NCBI GenBank assembly: GCA_021107195.1
Contig: JAIOTF010000283.1
Location: forward strand, 1 to 7,405
Length of the DNA: 7,405 nucleotides
Source of the DNA: Anaerolineaceae bacterium
GTDB lineage: Bacteria > Chloroflexota > Anaerolineae > Anaerolineales > Anaerolineaceae
Direction: 5' to 3'
The position numbers and the translations under genes were made by a program. Positions 1 through 5,749 of this stretch are shown in pieces. The number at the start of each line of letters is the position of its first letter. Within the stretch, counting starts at the first letter, position 1. The notes under the pieces were generated by a model, which was not told the origin of the DNA, searched no databases, and worked only from the letters and a program-made list of their open reading frames with translations.

Positions 1-27
1 AAAATCACCACCGTCCGTGTACCTTGT

Positions 28-69
28 CCCCCTTGTAAAAGGGGGATGTCGCACCAGCGACAGGGGGAT
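28..69. repeat. Double-hairpin intergenic repeat
   Basis: Two hairpins lie side by side. CCCCCTT (28-34) pairs with AAGGGGG (39-45) across a 4-nt loop, and TGTCGC (47-52) pairs with GCGACA (57-62) across a 4-nt loop. GGGGGAT occurs twice (41-47 and 63-69), so the first C-run could also pair with the second G-run. The layout resembles short dispersed repeats that I recall from Chloroflexota genomes; this is recollection, not a search. No T-run follows on either strand, so it is not a standard intrinsic terminator. It lies past the 3' end of the minus-strand lipoprotein gene. Confidence 0.6.
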
Positions 70-82
70 TGCCAACGCTTAA

Positions 83-148
83 GGCATTGACCCCGTAGAC
101 GCCATGCTGGCCAAGTTTGATCGCAAGGGATTCACCCACGAATCTTGA
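83..148 (+). pseudogene. Possible 3' remnant of an unidentified gene
   Basis: This is a 21-codon open stretch between an in-frame TAA (80-82) and a TGA (146-148). It reads GIDPVDAMLAKFDRKGFTHES, which looks protein-like: it is amphipathic and ends shortly before a convergent gene, as a normal C-terminus would. Upstream in the same frame the sequence is open to the window edge, but it passes through the hairpin repeat at 28-69, whose translation looks like non-protein sequence. One reading is that the repeat was inserted near the 3' end of a plus-strand gene. I do not recognise the family. It may equally be chance, because 21 codons carry little evidence. Confidence 0.2.
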
Positions 149-174
149 GACCACCAAACGCAGTTCAATCCTGC

Positions 175-1719
175 TTAATATTCACAATGAATGCGTTGAT
201 CCGTCCAGCCAGGCAGTGTGGGGTGGTGAGCCGCAAAGTCAATCGTCGCCCAACTATCCAATTCACCGCCCCGATCACAGTGTGCGTCGTCGTGCCAATC
301 CGTCATCCTGGGGGTTGTGCTGACATTGCCAGAGTCAATAAAAGTCCCAACAAGATCCAGCCCTTCAACTAAATAATTCACCTGTGCGCCGGTCACGTGG
401 TTGTCTTGCAGTGTCAAAGTCTCTCCCTCTGCAACGTAAGCCCACAGCTGGCATGGTTCTCCTTGAAAACACCGGGTTCCCATAGGTTGTAAGGGTTCGG
501 CAGTGCAGACATTTGGATTGCAAACTGAGACCAGATCTGCGGATCCAACACAACCAATATTCCACATGTGGGTGCCGATATTGATGCCGGTGTGCATGCC
601 GCCGCAGGAGGTGCTTGCTGCATTTGTGACCACATTGCCGGTGATCTCAAGACCTGACACATCTCCCCACCCCCAGGGGTGAATGGCAATTGCGGCGAAC
701 ATGCCGTGATTACCTTCTCGGGTCTCAACGGTATTGTTGGATATGATCGTATCCCTGCCGCCAAAGAAGACAATGCCAACATCTGAAGCGTCATAGATCG
801 TATTGCCGGTGATAATGTGCCCGGGGCCCTCAAAGGTGATCCCGTCTGACCAATCCCCTCCTGGTTCATCGTCGTCAGTTTGTATACAGGAAGGGTTATG
901 CACATGGTCTCCGGCTGTATCTATGGTTGTATTCCTGATCGTACTATCCGCCGCGCACAGTGAGAGCGCGCTTGCACATTCTGTGTTAGAGATCAGCAGA
1001 TCATCCACGACGAATCCGGTGCTCCAGGCGGACGGATTGCCTTCATAATCCTGCTCCACATCCCCCAGATCACTTGCTGCGCACATATTCAGGGTGCCCG
1101 GATCACACAAGCCGCTACCCGGTTCAATACATTCAAAATTCAGCCAGGTACCCCAGTTGTCATCCACACCATTCCCGATCTCATCATCCCCATAACAAAC
1201 TCTGTTGTCGCGATTGCCATCAAGGTGTAGATGACTGATGGTGATATCGTCAACATAACCATAGTTTGGCACCTGTGAACGTGAGACAACGCTGACAACA
1301 TAGCCTTTCAGATCATCTGTTGCCTGCAAAAGGGGGCGATTATCAGGATCGGTGGCCGTGAAGGTCAAATTGTCCTTCACTTTTTTTGCTACGAGGAAGA
1401 TGGTTTTATCGATTAAATAGCCCTGATAATCTGGTAGGTCCGTGCCTGAAGTGAACAGCACCGTATCCCCTGATTTGGCCTTATCCACACATTCCTGGAT
1501 CGCCTCACTGTCGGGTTCTGTATCCCAGGGGTCTGCGCCGCAGGAATCGACTTCGATCATCGCTGGCGCATCCGTTGGACGTACTGTTCGGGTTGGCAAA
1601 GGGGTGCTGGTCGCTTCCAATGCGGTAGTGGTTTCAGCTTGAGGGGCAGATTTTAACTGGGGCAAATTGCAGGCAGCGATGAGAACGATGATCACTAACA
1701 GGATGGTTTTCCTCTTCAT
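175..1719 (-). CDS. Secreted parallel beta-helix lipoprotein
   Basis: Encodes 514 residues. The signal peptide MKRKTILLVIIVLIAAC has a lipobox (IAAC) with the lipidated Cys at 17. A Thr/Pro-rich linker covers about 18-55. A pectate-lyase-superfamily-like opening follows (AIQECVDKAKSGDTVLF, about 73-89). Right-handed beta-helix coils then repeat as hydrophobic strand, Asn/Gly turn, next strand: about 157-171, 239-272, 300-340, 355-370 and 435-466, with motifs such as IITGNTI, IISNNTV and LEITGNVV. Such folds bind or cleave polysaccharides on the cell surface, but I see no diagnostic catalytic set, so the substrate is unknown. There are 17 further cysteines, which is unusual and suggests disulfides outside the cytoplasm. 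The ATG at 1719 is chosen because GGAGGAG (1732-1726) lies 6 nt upstream. A GTG at 1734 would bury that site and add five residues before the signal peptide. No partner gene is adjacent. Confidence 0.85.
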   Translation of the reverse strand: MKRKTILLVIIVLIAACNLPQLKSAPQAETTTALEATSTPLPTRTVRPTDAPAMIEVDSCGADPWDTEPDSEAIQECVDKAKSGDTVLFTSGTDLPDYQGYLIDKTIFLVAKKVKDNLTFTATDPDNRPLLQATDDLKGYVVSVVSRSQVPNYGYVDDITISHLHLDGNRDNRVCYGDDEIGNGVDDNWGTWLNFECIEPGSGLCDPGTLNMCAASDLGDVEQDYEGNPSAWSTGFVVDDLLISNTECASALSLCAADSTIRNTTIDTAGDHVHNPSCIQTDDDEPGGDWSDGITFEGPGHIITGNTIYDASDVGIVFFGGRDTIISNNTVETREGNHGMFAAIAIHPWGWGDVSGLEITGNVVTNAASTSCGGMHTGINIGTHMWNIGCVGSADLVSVCNPNVCTAEPLQPMGTRCFQGEPCQLWAYVAEGETLTLQDNHVTGAQVNYLVEGLDLVGTFIDSGNVSTTPRMTDWHDDAHCDRGGELDSWATIDFAAHHPTLPGWTDQRIHCEY

Positions 1720-1725
1720 AGCACT

Positions 1726-1732
1726 CTCCTCC
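1726..1732 (-). promoter_or_regulatory. Ribosome binding site of the beta-helix gene
   Basis: GGAGGAG read on the minus strand, 6 nt before the ATG at 1719. It is the strongest Shine-Dalgarno match in the window. It decides the start codon, because the upstream in-frame GTG at 1734 lies at the edge of this site. Confidence 0.7.
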
Positions 1733-1802
1733 ACTTTTCAGAATTCCTGCAAAGGCTCCAATGATTAGATGAACAAGGGCTTATAAAATTTTCTCTGTCT
1801 TC

Positions 1803-1808
1803 ATTATA
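1803..1808 (-). promoter_or_regulatory. Candidate -10 box for the beta-helix gene
   Basis: Reads TATAAT on the minus strand, a perfect consensus -10, about 84 nt upstream of the ATG at 1719. No good -35 hexamer lies 16-18 nt upstream. Transcription would start near 1796 and give a leader of roughly 75 nt. The assignment rests on the -10 alone. Confidence 0.35.
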
Positions 1809-1820
1809 CAGACTTGTCGT

Positions 1821-2077
1821 TCACCCCCTACCGGATGAGCGCCGCCTCCTGCCGGGCAAATGCATCCGGATGCGCTCATGCAGTGGCATCATGTAATCCA
1901 TCTCCGCGATCTCTTCCGGCGTGTAATACCCCGCTTCGCTGGTCTCGCCGCTTATAGCCAAACTATAATGGATTCCGGACACTGGACATAACTCTAAACG
2001 TAAGGTTATATTCGGGAAAGAGGCTCATGATCGCCAAATTGCCAGCCCTTTTCGATTTTAGTGAACTCAAGGGTCAT
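1821..2077 (-). pseudogene. Degraded Nudix hydrolase gene
   Basis: On the minus strand, the frame from 2024 to a TGA at 1823-1821 reads SFPNITLRLELCPVSG and then GETSEAGYYTPEEIAEMDYM (1949-1890). This is the pattern of the C-terminal half of small Nudix hydrolases, where an ETxEAxYFxPEE segment follows the catalytic helix. The frame is closed by TGA at 2027-2025, and no Nudix box (GX5EX7REUXEEXGU) precedes it. In a different frame, an ATG at 2077 with GAGG 7 nt upstream starts a 23-codon stretch (MTLEFTKIEKGWQFGDHEPL) that stops at 2008-2006. The simplest reading is one gene that lost its centre, including the active site, together with its reading frame. That the N-terminal piece belongs to the same gene is inference; the C-terminal Nudix resemblance is the better supported part. 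No function is expected. Confidence 0.5.
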
Positions 2078-2167
2078 TGCGTTTCCTCATGAATTAATTT
2101 AAGGGTATGATTGTTACAAAATGCCCTTGTTGGTCAAAATGATCCTGAAAAGGTAAATAAATACATT

Positions 2168-3043
2168 ATGAAATTCGTTGGGATACTGGTTGTATTGGTT
2201 CTGTTGTTCACTCTGCTCGACAATTTAATAGGTCGGATGTATCAAAATACAAAGAAAATCCATCAAGTGACACCAGAAAAATTCAATATTCCATTTGAAG
2301 AAATTCACATTCCTGTTGGGAAGAGCGGCCAGCTCTATGGATGGTGGATACCAGCTTCACCCAATGCGCCGACCTTGATACTCGTACATGGATGGGGACG
2401 GAACGTGGCGCGCATGGTGCCCTATATCCGCAAACTCCACCCTATGGGCTACAACCTGTTAGCATTTGATGCCCGCAATCACGGCAGCAGCACGCCGGAA
2501 AAAACCCCCTCAGTGTGGACTTTTGCTCAAGACACATGCGCCGCGGCGAATTTCATTACTGAAAATAACTTGATGTCTTCTTCAAAAATCGGGGTGATTG
2601 GACTATCTATTGGCGGTGGAGCAGCCATCAATGCAGCAGCATTAGATCAGCGTATTCAAAGTGTTGTGACTGTTGGAGCATTATCTCACCCAATTGAAGT
2701 GATGAAATTAAAATTTCAGGAAAAGCATATACCTTATTTCCCTTTAACCTGGGGATTCTTTAAATATCTGGAATTTAGATACAGAATGAACTTCAACCAG
2801 ATTGCCCCAATAAATAACATTCAAAACGCAGAGGCAAACATTTTTTTGATCCATGGAGCTGAAGACACGACTATTCCACTTGAACAGGGAAAAGCTTTAT
2901 CCAAAGCTGGAAATCCTGAAACTACCCGCTTATGGGTCGTTCCCGAAAAAGGACACAGCAACTGCCATACTCATCCGCAATTTTGGCAGAAGATAGAAGT
3001 GTTTTTGCAAAACACGATTCCAGTTGAAGAATTGGATGCATAA
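2168..3043 (+). CDS. Membrane-anchored alpha/beta hydrolase
   Basis: Encodes 291 residues from the ATG at 2168. A single N-terminal hydrophobic segment (about 3-22, FVGILVVLVLLFTLLDNLIG) is a membrane anchor or uncleaved signal. An alpha/beta-hydrolase fold follows with all expected elements: oxyanion-hole HGWG (74-77), nucleophile elbow GLSIGG with Ser147, acid Asp233 in HGAEDTTIP, and His263 in EKGHSN. The catalytic triad looks intact. The family contains esterases, lipases and peptidases, and the substrate cannot be read from the sequence. An alternative TTG start at 2111, with AAGGG 5 nt upstream, would add 19 residues before the anchor. I prefer ATG because the membrane segment starts immediately after it, although its AAAAGG (2148-2153) is far away. 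Base composition is unlike its neighbours: 19 of 60 bases are G or C in 2701-2760, against 41 of 60 in 5461-5520. This suggests separate ancestry. Confidence 0.85.
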   Translation: MKFVGILVVLVLLFTLLDNLIGRMYQNTKKIHQVTPEKFNIPFEEIHIPVGKSGQLYGWWIPASPNAPTLILVHGWGRNVARMVPYIRKLHPMGYNLLAFDARNHGSSTPEKTPSVWTFAQDTCAAANFITENNLMSSSKIGVIGLSIGGGAAINAAALDQRIQSVVTVGALSHPIEVMKLKFQEKHIPYFPLTWGFFKYLEFRYRMNFNQIAPINNIQNAEANIFLIHGAEDTTIPLEQGKALSKAGNPETTRLWVVPEKGHSNCHTHPQFWQKIEVFLQNTIPVEELDA

Positions 3044-3180
3044 CCCATAGAGAAGAGTTTGATATTTACCGTAGCAAGACAAAGCAGTTTTCTGACTGCC
3101 TGAGAAGTGAAAACCGAGGTCTTGTTTTTCAACAACCTGCATCCTTGCCCGACAAAACATAAGGAGAATGAAAGGCTGCC

Positions 3181-3803
3181 ATGTCCAACCCTCAATGGCT
3201 CGAATGGGCACAGCGCCTGCAAGCCCTCGCCCAGAGCGGCCTGGCATACAACCAGGACAACCCTTTTGCAGTTGAACGCTATCAGGCAGTCCCGGAGATC
3301 GCGGCGGGAATGATCGCCAGTCAGAGCGACCTTGCAAAAGCCCAGGTGAGGCCCTGTTTGCCGGACAAACCGGCTACGCCACCCCCAAGATCGATGTACG
3401 CGGCGTTGTCTTTCGCCAGAACAAGATCCTCCTGGTCAAGGAGCTGTCCGACGGCGGCTGGACCCTGCCCGGCGGCTGGGCTGATGTCAATGACTCTCCC
3501 AGCGAAGCGGTCGAACGCGAAGTCCGGGAAGAATCCGGCTTCAAAGTCAAAGCAGATAAGATGCTCGCCTTTTACGACCGCGACCGTCAGGGGCACACCC
3601 CCTACATCTTCCATATCTACAAGGTCTTCTTTCACTGTCAACTACTCGGTGGGCATGTTGCTGACAGCGTAGAAACGGCCGGGGCAGCCTTCTTTGCCAA
3701 AGACCAACTCCCCCCGCTTTCAATTGCCAGGGTCACGCCCCGCCAGATCCTGCGCTTCTTTGACCACCTCGAACACGCCGAATGGCCCACAGATTTCGAT
3801 TAG
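3181..3803 (+). pseudogene. Nudix hydrolase (YjhB-like), frameshifted
   Basis: Two frames together give one Nudix protein of about 207 residues, a normal length for proteins with the N-terminal Nudix_hydro_N-type helical domain. Frame one (3181-3345) encodes 55 residues of that domain: WLEWAQRLQALAQSGLAY, then ERYQAVPEIAAGMI. The catalytic domain continues in the -1 frame from 3348: EALFAGQTGYATPKIDVRGV, LPGGWADVNDSPSEA, then REVREESGF, ending in PPLSIARVTP and a TAG at 3801-3803. One base is missing around 3346-3348. The Nudix box has Asp where the first conserved Glu is usual (GWADVND), while REVREESGF is intact. Relatives hydrolyse ADP-ribose or other nucleoside diphosphate derivatives. 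AAAGG (3171-3175), 5 nt from the ATG, supports the start. No convincing slippery heptamer is present, so a recent mutation or a sequencing error is likelier than programmed shifting. Confidence 0.8.
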
Positions 3804-3888
3804 CATAATAAATGGCTGTCTGAAACCATCATGGTGAGACGGTACTTAAACGTGGTTTGATTTTTAACCGCCAATCTACGTTAATTTC

Positions 3889-3902
3889 CGCTAAGATTAG
3901 CG
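3889..3902. repeat. Small palindrome CGCTAA-GA-TTAGCG
   Basis: Six-base inverted arms (3889-3894 and 3897-3902) around a 2-nt centre, in the non-coding stretch 3804-4165. The rest of that stretch up to about 3935 is AT-rich, and I see no gene in it. The palindrome could be a repeat remnant or a protein site. Confidence 0.4.
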
Positions 3903-3937
3903 AGAATTCGTGATTTATTTGAAGATTAAGCAAGACT

Positions 3938-3965
3938 CCACGGTTAACTACCGTGATACCGTGGC
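3938..3965. repeat. CCACGGT/ACCGTGG alternative hairpins
   Basis: CACGGT (3939-3944) can pair with ACCGTG (3950-3955) over a 5-nt loop. The longer CCACGGT (3938-3944) can pair with ACCGTGG (3958-3964) over a 13-nt loop. The two pairings exclude each other. CGTGGC (3960-3965) also complements GCCACG at 4015-4020, so the block can fold together with the next repeat. There is no T-run, so it is not an obvious terminator for the Nudix gene. Confidence 0.45.
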
Positions 3966-3986
3966 TTTGCACAAGAATTAAACGAT

Positions 3987-4040
3987 TGTAGTAACGACTT
4001 CAGTCGTTATCACAGCCACGACTTAACCACTGAAGTGGCT
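3987..4040. repeat. GTAACGACT-type palindromic repeat, copy 1
   Basis: Contains TAACGACT-TC-AGTCGTTA (3992-4009), an 8-bp perfect inverted repeat, then CCACT-GA-AGTGG (4027-4038). The first unit with its left flank (TGTAGTAAC, 3987-3995) recurs at 5652-5675 with a compensated base-pair change. The block lies about 125 nt before the start of the solute-binding gene. It looks like a dispersed short palindromic element; its role is unknown. Confidence 0.65.
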
Positions 4041-4099
4041 CCTGCATATTCGCTGACATGATTCCGAAAAATCTAACTGCTTCCCTATGGTCAATCGTC

Positions 4100-4129
4100 T
4101 TGTTATCAGTTACACTACAAAAGCATGAT
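4100..4129 (+). promoter_or_regulatory. Weak candidate promoter for the solute-binding gene
   Basis: TTGTTA (4100-4105) and CATGAT (4124-4129) are separated by 18 nt. Each matches the sigma-70-type consensus at four of six positions. The ATG at 4166 lies about 36 nt further on. The placement is sensible but the match is weak. Confidence 0.25.
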
Positions 4130-4165
4130 TATTGGTACGTATTTAGCTCAACAAAGGTGCATTTC

Positions 4166-5617
4166 ATGAAAGCAAGAAAGATTATTTCAATCAGTATCCT
4201 TTTGGCCTTTTCTCTGGTTCTGGCCGCCTGCCAGACTGCGAACCCGCCAACACAGCCCGCATCCGGCACCAAGGAGCCCGGCACTGTCAGCATTGTTACA
4301 CCGCTGCCCCTGGCCTCGCCGGCCAGCCCCAAAGAAACTGTCCCCACCCCGACAGTCATTTCCGTGCAATTACAGGCCGACCCGGAAAAACTACGCGGTC
4401 TGGTGATCCAGTTCTGGCACCCCTGGAGCGGCAAGGCAGCACAAACCTTCGCCGATCTGGCCTATGAATTCAACACAACCAATTTATGGGGAATCTATGT
4501 AGAGCCTGTTGCCGCTGGCGGCGTGGGAGGCGTGTACGATGGGGTCAATGCCTTGCTTACCGAACAGGAAGCCACCCCGCATGTCGTCGCCGCCCCCATT
4601 GAGCAGCTCCTCGCCTGGCAGCAAGACGAAAATATTGTCATTGACCTGAACCCCTATATCTTTTCAACGGAATATGGACTTACCAACGATCAACGTAATG
4701 ATTTCCAACCCGCTTTCTGGGAACATGACCAGGTTGACGGGCGACAGCTCGGTATCCCTGCACAACGCACAACCCGCGTCCTGTTCTACAATCAGAGCTG
4801 GGCTGAAGAACTGGGATTTGATCAGCCCCCGGCCACCAGTGCCGAATTTCAAGCCCAGGCCTGCGCTGCGGCCCAGGCACTCCTTGATGATGATGATACC
4901 CAAAATGATGGCCTCGGCGGATACATCACCAATATTGACCCGCTGACCACTTTGAGCTGGATGCTGGCCTTTGAAGCAGACCTGCCTGACCTGGATTTTG
5001 AAAAATATTCCTTCCGCAGCGATGAAACCGAAGACATGTTTATTTTCCAGCGCAGCCTGTTCGATGAGGACTGTGCCTGGAACAGCCGCTTGCCTGAACC
5101 CTATGAATATTTTGCCAACCGTCAGGCGCTGTTCTACAGCGGCACATTGCAGGACCTGACCATGCAGGCCCAAACCAGCCGCCGATTAGGCAACCCCGAT
5201 CAATGGATCATTCTGCCCTTCCCCGGCCCCGAAGGCAACCGGAAAATCCTCACTTATGGCCCTTCCTTTGGCATTCTGGTCGCCAGCCCCGAGGAACAAT
5301 TGGCCTCATGGCTCTTCATCCGCTGGCTGTCTGTGCCGCGCAACCAGGTTGACCTGGTGGAAAGCACCGATGCCCTGCCCGTCAGTCAAACCGCCATCCA
5401 GATGCTCGATGAATATCAGCGGCGCTTCCCACAGTGGGCTGCCTCCCTGAATTGGATACCCGATGCCCAGACGGCCCCGCGCGCCGCTGAATGGCGCATC
5501 ATCCGCCGTATGCTCGAAGACCTCACCTGGCAGCTCTATCAGCCCTATGTCATCCCTTCCGACTTTCCAAAATACCTGAAAGAACTGGATGAAATGACAG
5601 CAGAGCTGTTTGAATAG
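4166..5617 (+). CDS. Extracellular solute-binding lipoprotein (ABC, family 1-like)
   Basis: Encodes 483 residues. A signal peptide with lipobox LAAC puts the lipidated Cys at 22. A Pro/Thr/Ser-rich linker follows (about 23-65). The substrate-binding fold opens with LVIQFWHPWSG (79-89). Family 1-type landmarks follow: GIPAQRTTRVLFYNQSWAEE (196-215), then LGFDQPPATSAEF, NRQALFYSG (318-326), DQWIILPFPGPEGN (345-358) and YGPSFGIL (364-371), with a C-terminal helical part rich in Trp and Arg. Such proteins deliver sugars or oligosaccharides to an ABC permease; the ligand cannot be inferred. An acidic run, DDDDTQNDGLGG (241-252), resembles a calcium-binding loop. The ATG at 4166 is chosen because AAAGG (4153-4157) lies 8 nt upstream and the signal peptide begins there. 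An upstream ATG at 4058 adds 36 residues with no purpose. No permease or ATPase gene is adjacent, so any transporter partner is elsewhere. Confidence 0.88.
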   Translation: MKARKIISISILLAFSLVLAACQTANPPTQPASGTKEPGTVSIVTPLPLASPASPKETVPTPTVISVQLQADPEKLRGLVIQFWHPWSGKAAQTFADLAYEFNTTNLWGIYVEPVAAGGVGGVYDGVNALLTEQEATPHVVAAPIEQLLAWQQDENIVIDLNPYIFSTEYGLTNDQRNDFQPAFWEHDQVDGRQLGIPAQRTTRVLFYNQSWAEELGFDQPPATSAEFQAQACAAAQALLDDDDTQNDGLGGYITNIDPLTTLSWMLAFEADLPDLDFEKYSFRSDETEDMFIFQRSLFDEDCAWNSRLPEPYEYFANRQALFYSGTLQDLTMQAQTSRRLGNPDQWIILPFPGPEGNRKILTYGPSFGILVASPEEQLASWLFIRWLSVPRNQVDLVESTDALPVSQTAIQMLDEYQRRFPQWAASLNWIPDAQTAPRAAEWRIIRRMLEDLTWQLYQPYVIPSDFPKYLKELDEMTAELFE

Positions 5618-5630
5618 TCTGACAGGCAAA

Positions 5631-5654
5631 AAAGACTTTGTGGAAAGACTTTGT
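5631..5654. repeat. Tandem 11-bp direct repeat AAAGACTTTGT
   Basis: AAAGACTTTGT occurs at 5631-5641 and again at 5644-5654, separated by GG. It starts 13 nt after the solute-binding gene and runs into the palindromic repeat that follows. Within each copy AAAG and CTTT are inverted arms. It could be a duplicated insertion footprint or a protein-binding site. Confidence 0.6.
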
Positions 5655-5707
5655 AGTAACCACTTTAGTGGTTACCCTCCGCGAGCTGTAACGACTGAAG
5701 TCGTTAC
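5652..5707. repeat. GTAACGACT-type palindromic repeat, copy 2 (two units)
   Basis: GTAACCACT-TT-AGTGGTTAC (5656-5675) and GTAACGACTGAAGTCGTTAC (5688-5707) are perfect 9-bp inverted repeats with 2-nt centres. The first, with its flank, aligns with 3987-4010 and differs by a swapped C:G for G:C pair (5661/5670 against 3996/4005). The second repeats the GTAACGACT arm of copy 1. There is no T-run, so this is not a typical intrinsic terminator, although a stem could still end or stabilise the upstream transcript. Confidence 0.7.
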
Positions 5708-5713
5708 TATAAT
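5708..5713 (+). promoter_or_regulatory. Candidate -10 box for the methyltransferase operon
   Basis: TATAAT is a perfect consensus -10, starting on the base after the palindrome at 5688-5707. The best -35 is poor (CTGTAA, 5686-5691, 16-nt spacer). The palindrome fills the -35 to -10 spacer, so a factor bound there could control the promoter. The ATG at 5750 is 36 nt downstream. Confidence 0.4.
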
Positions 5714-5749
5714 CATGTTGAGTAGCGCGCCTGTCCTGAGACAAAGAAA

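Noticed and set aside
2107..2142. Eleven-codon open frame ahead of the hydrolase as an upstream regulatory peptide
   Set aside because: It has no repeated codons or other leader-peptide signature and overlaps the alternative TTG start. Chance is sufficient.
3084..3099. Intrinsic terminator after the alpha/beta hydrolase
   Set aside because: GCAGT/ACTGC is only a 5-bp stem with no T-run after it.
3336..3348. Programmed -1 ribosomal frameshift in the Nudix gene
   Set aside because: No XXXYYYZ heptamer in the correct phase and no clear downstream stem were seen. A one-base loss explains the data more simply.
3825..3867. Terminator after the Nudix gene (AAACCA, TGGTTT, then a T-run)
   Set aside because: The arms are only 6 bp and are separated by 24 nt, too loose for a credible rho-independent terminator despite TTTTT at 3861-3865.
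4058..4165. 36-codon N-terminal extension of the solute-binding protein
   Set aside because: It would put non-signal sequence before a well-formed lipoprotein signal peptide, while AAAGG is correctly placed for the ATG at 4166.
4664..5173. 169-codon open frame on the minus strand inside the solute-binding gene
   Set aside because: The plus-strand frame has a signal peptide, lipobox and clear family motifs over the same bases. The minus frame shows no recognisable domain.
3987..5707. CRISPR-like array from the repeated palindromes
   Set aside because: Repeats are few, imperfect and irregularly spaced, separated by a whole gene, and no cas gene is present.
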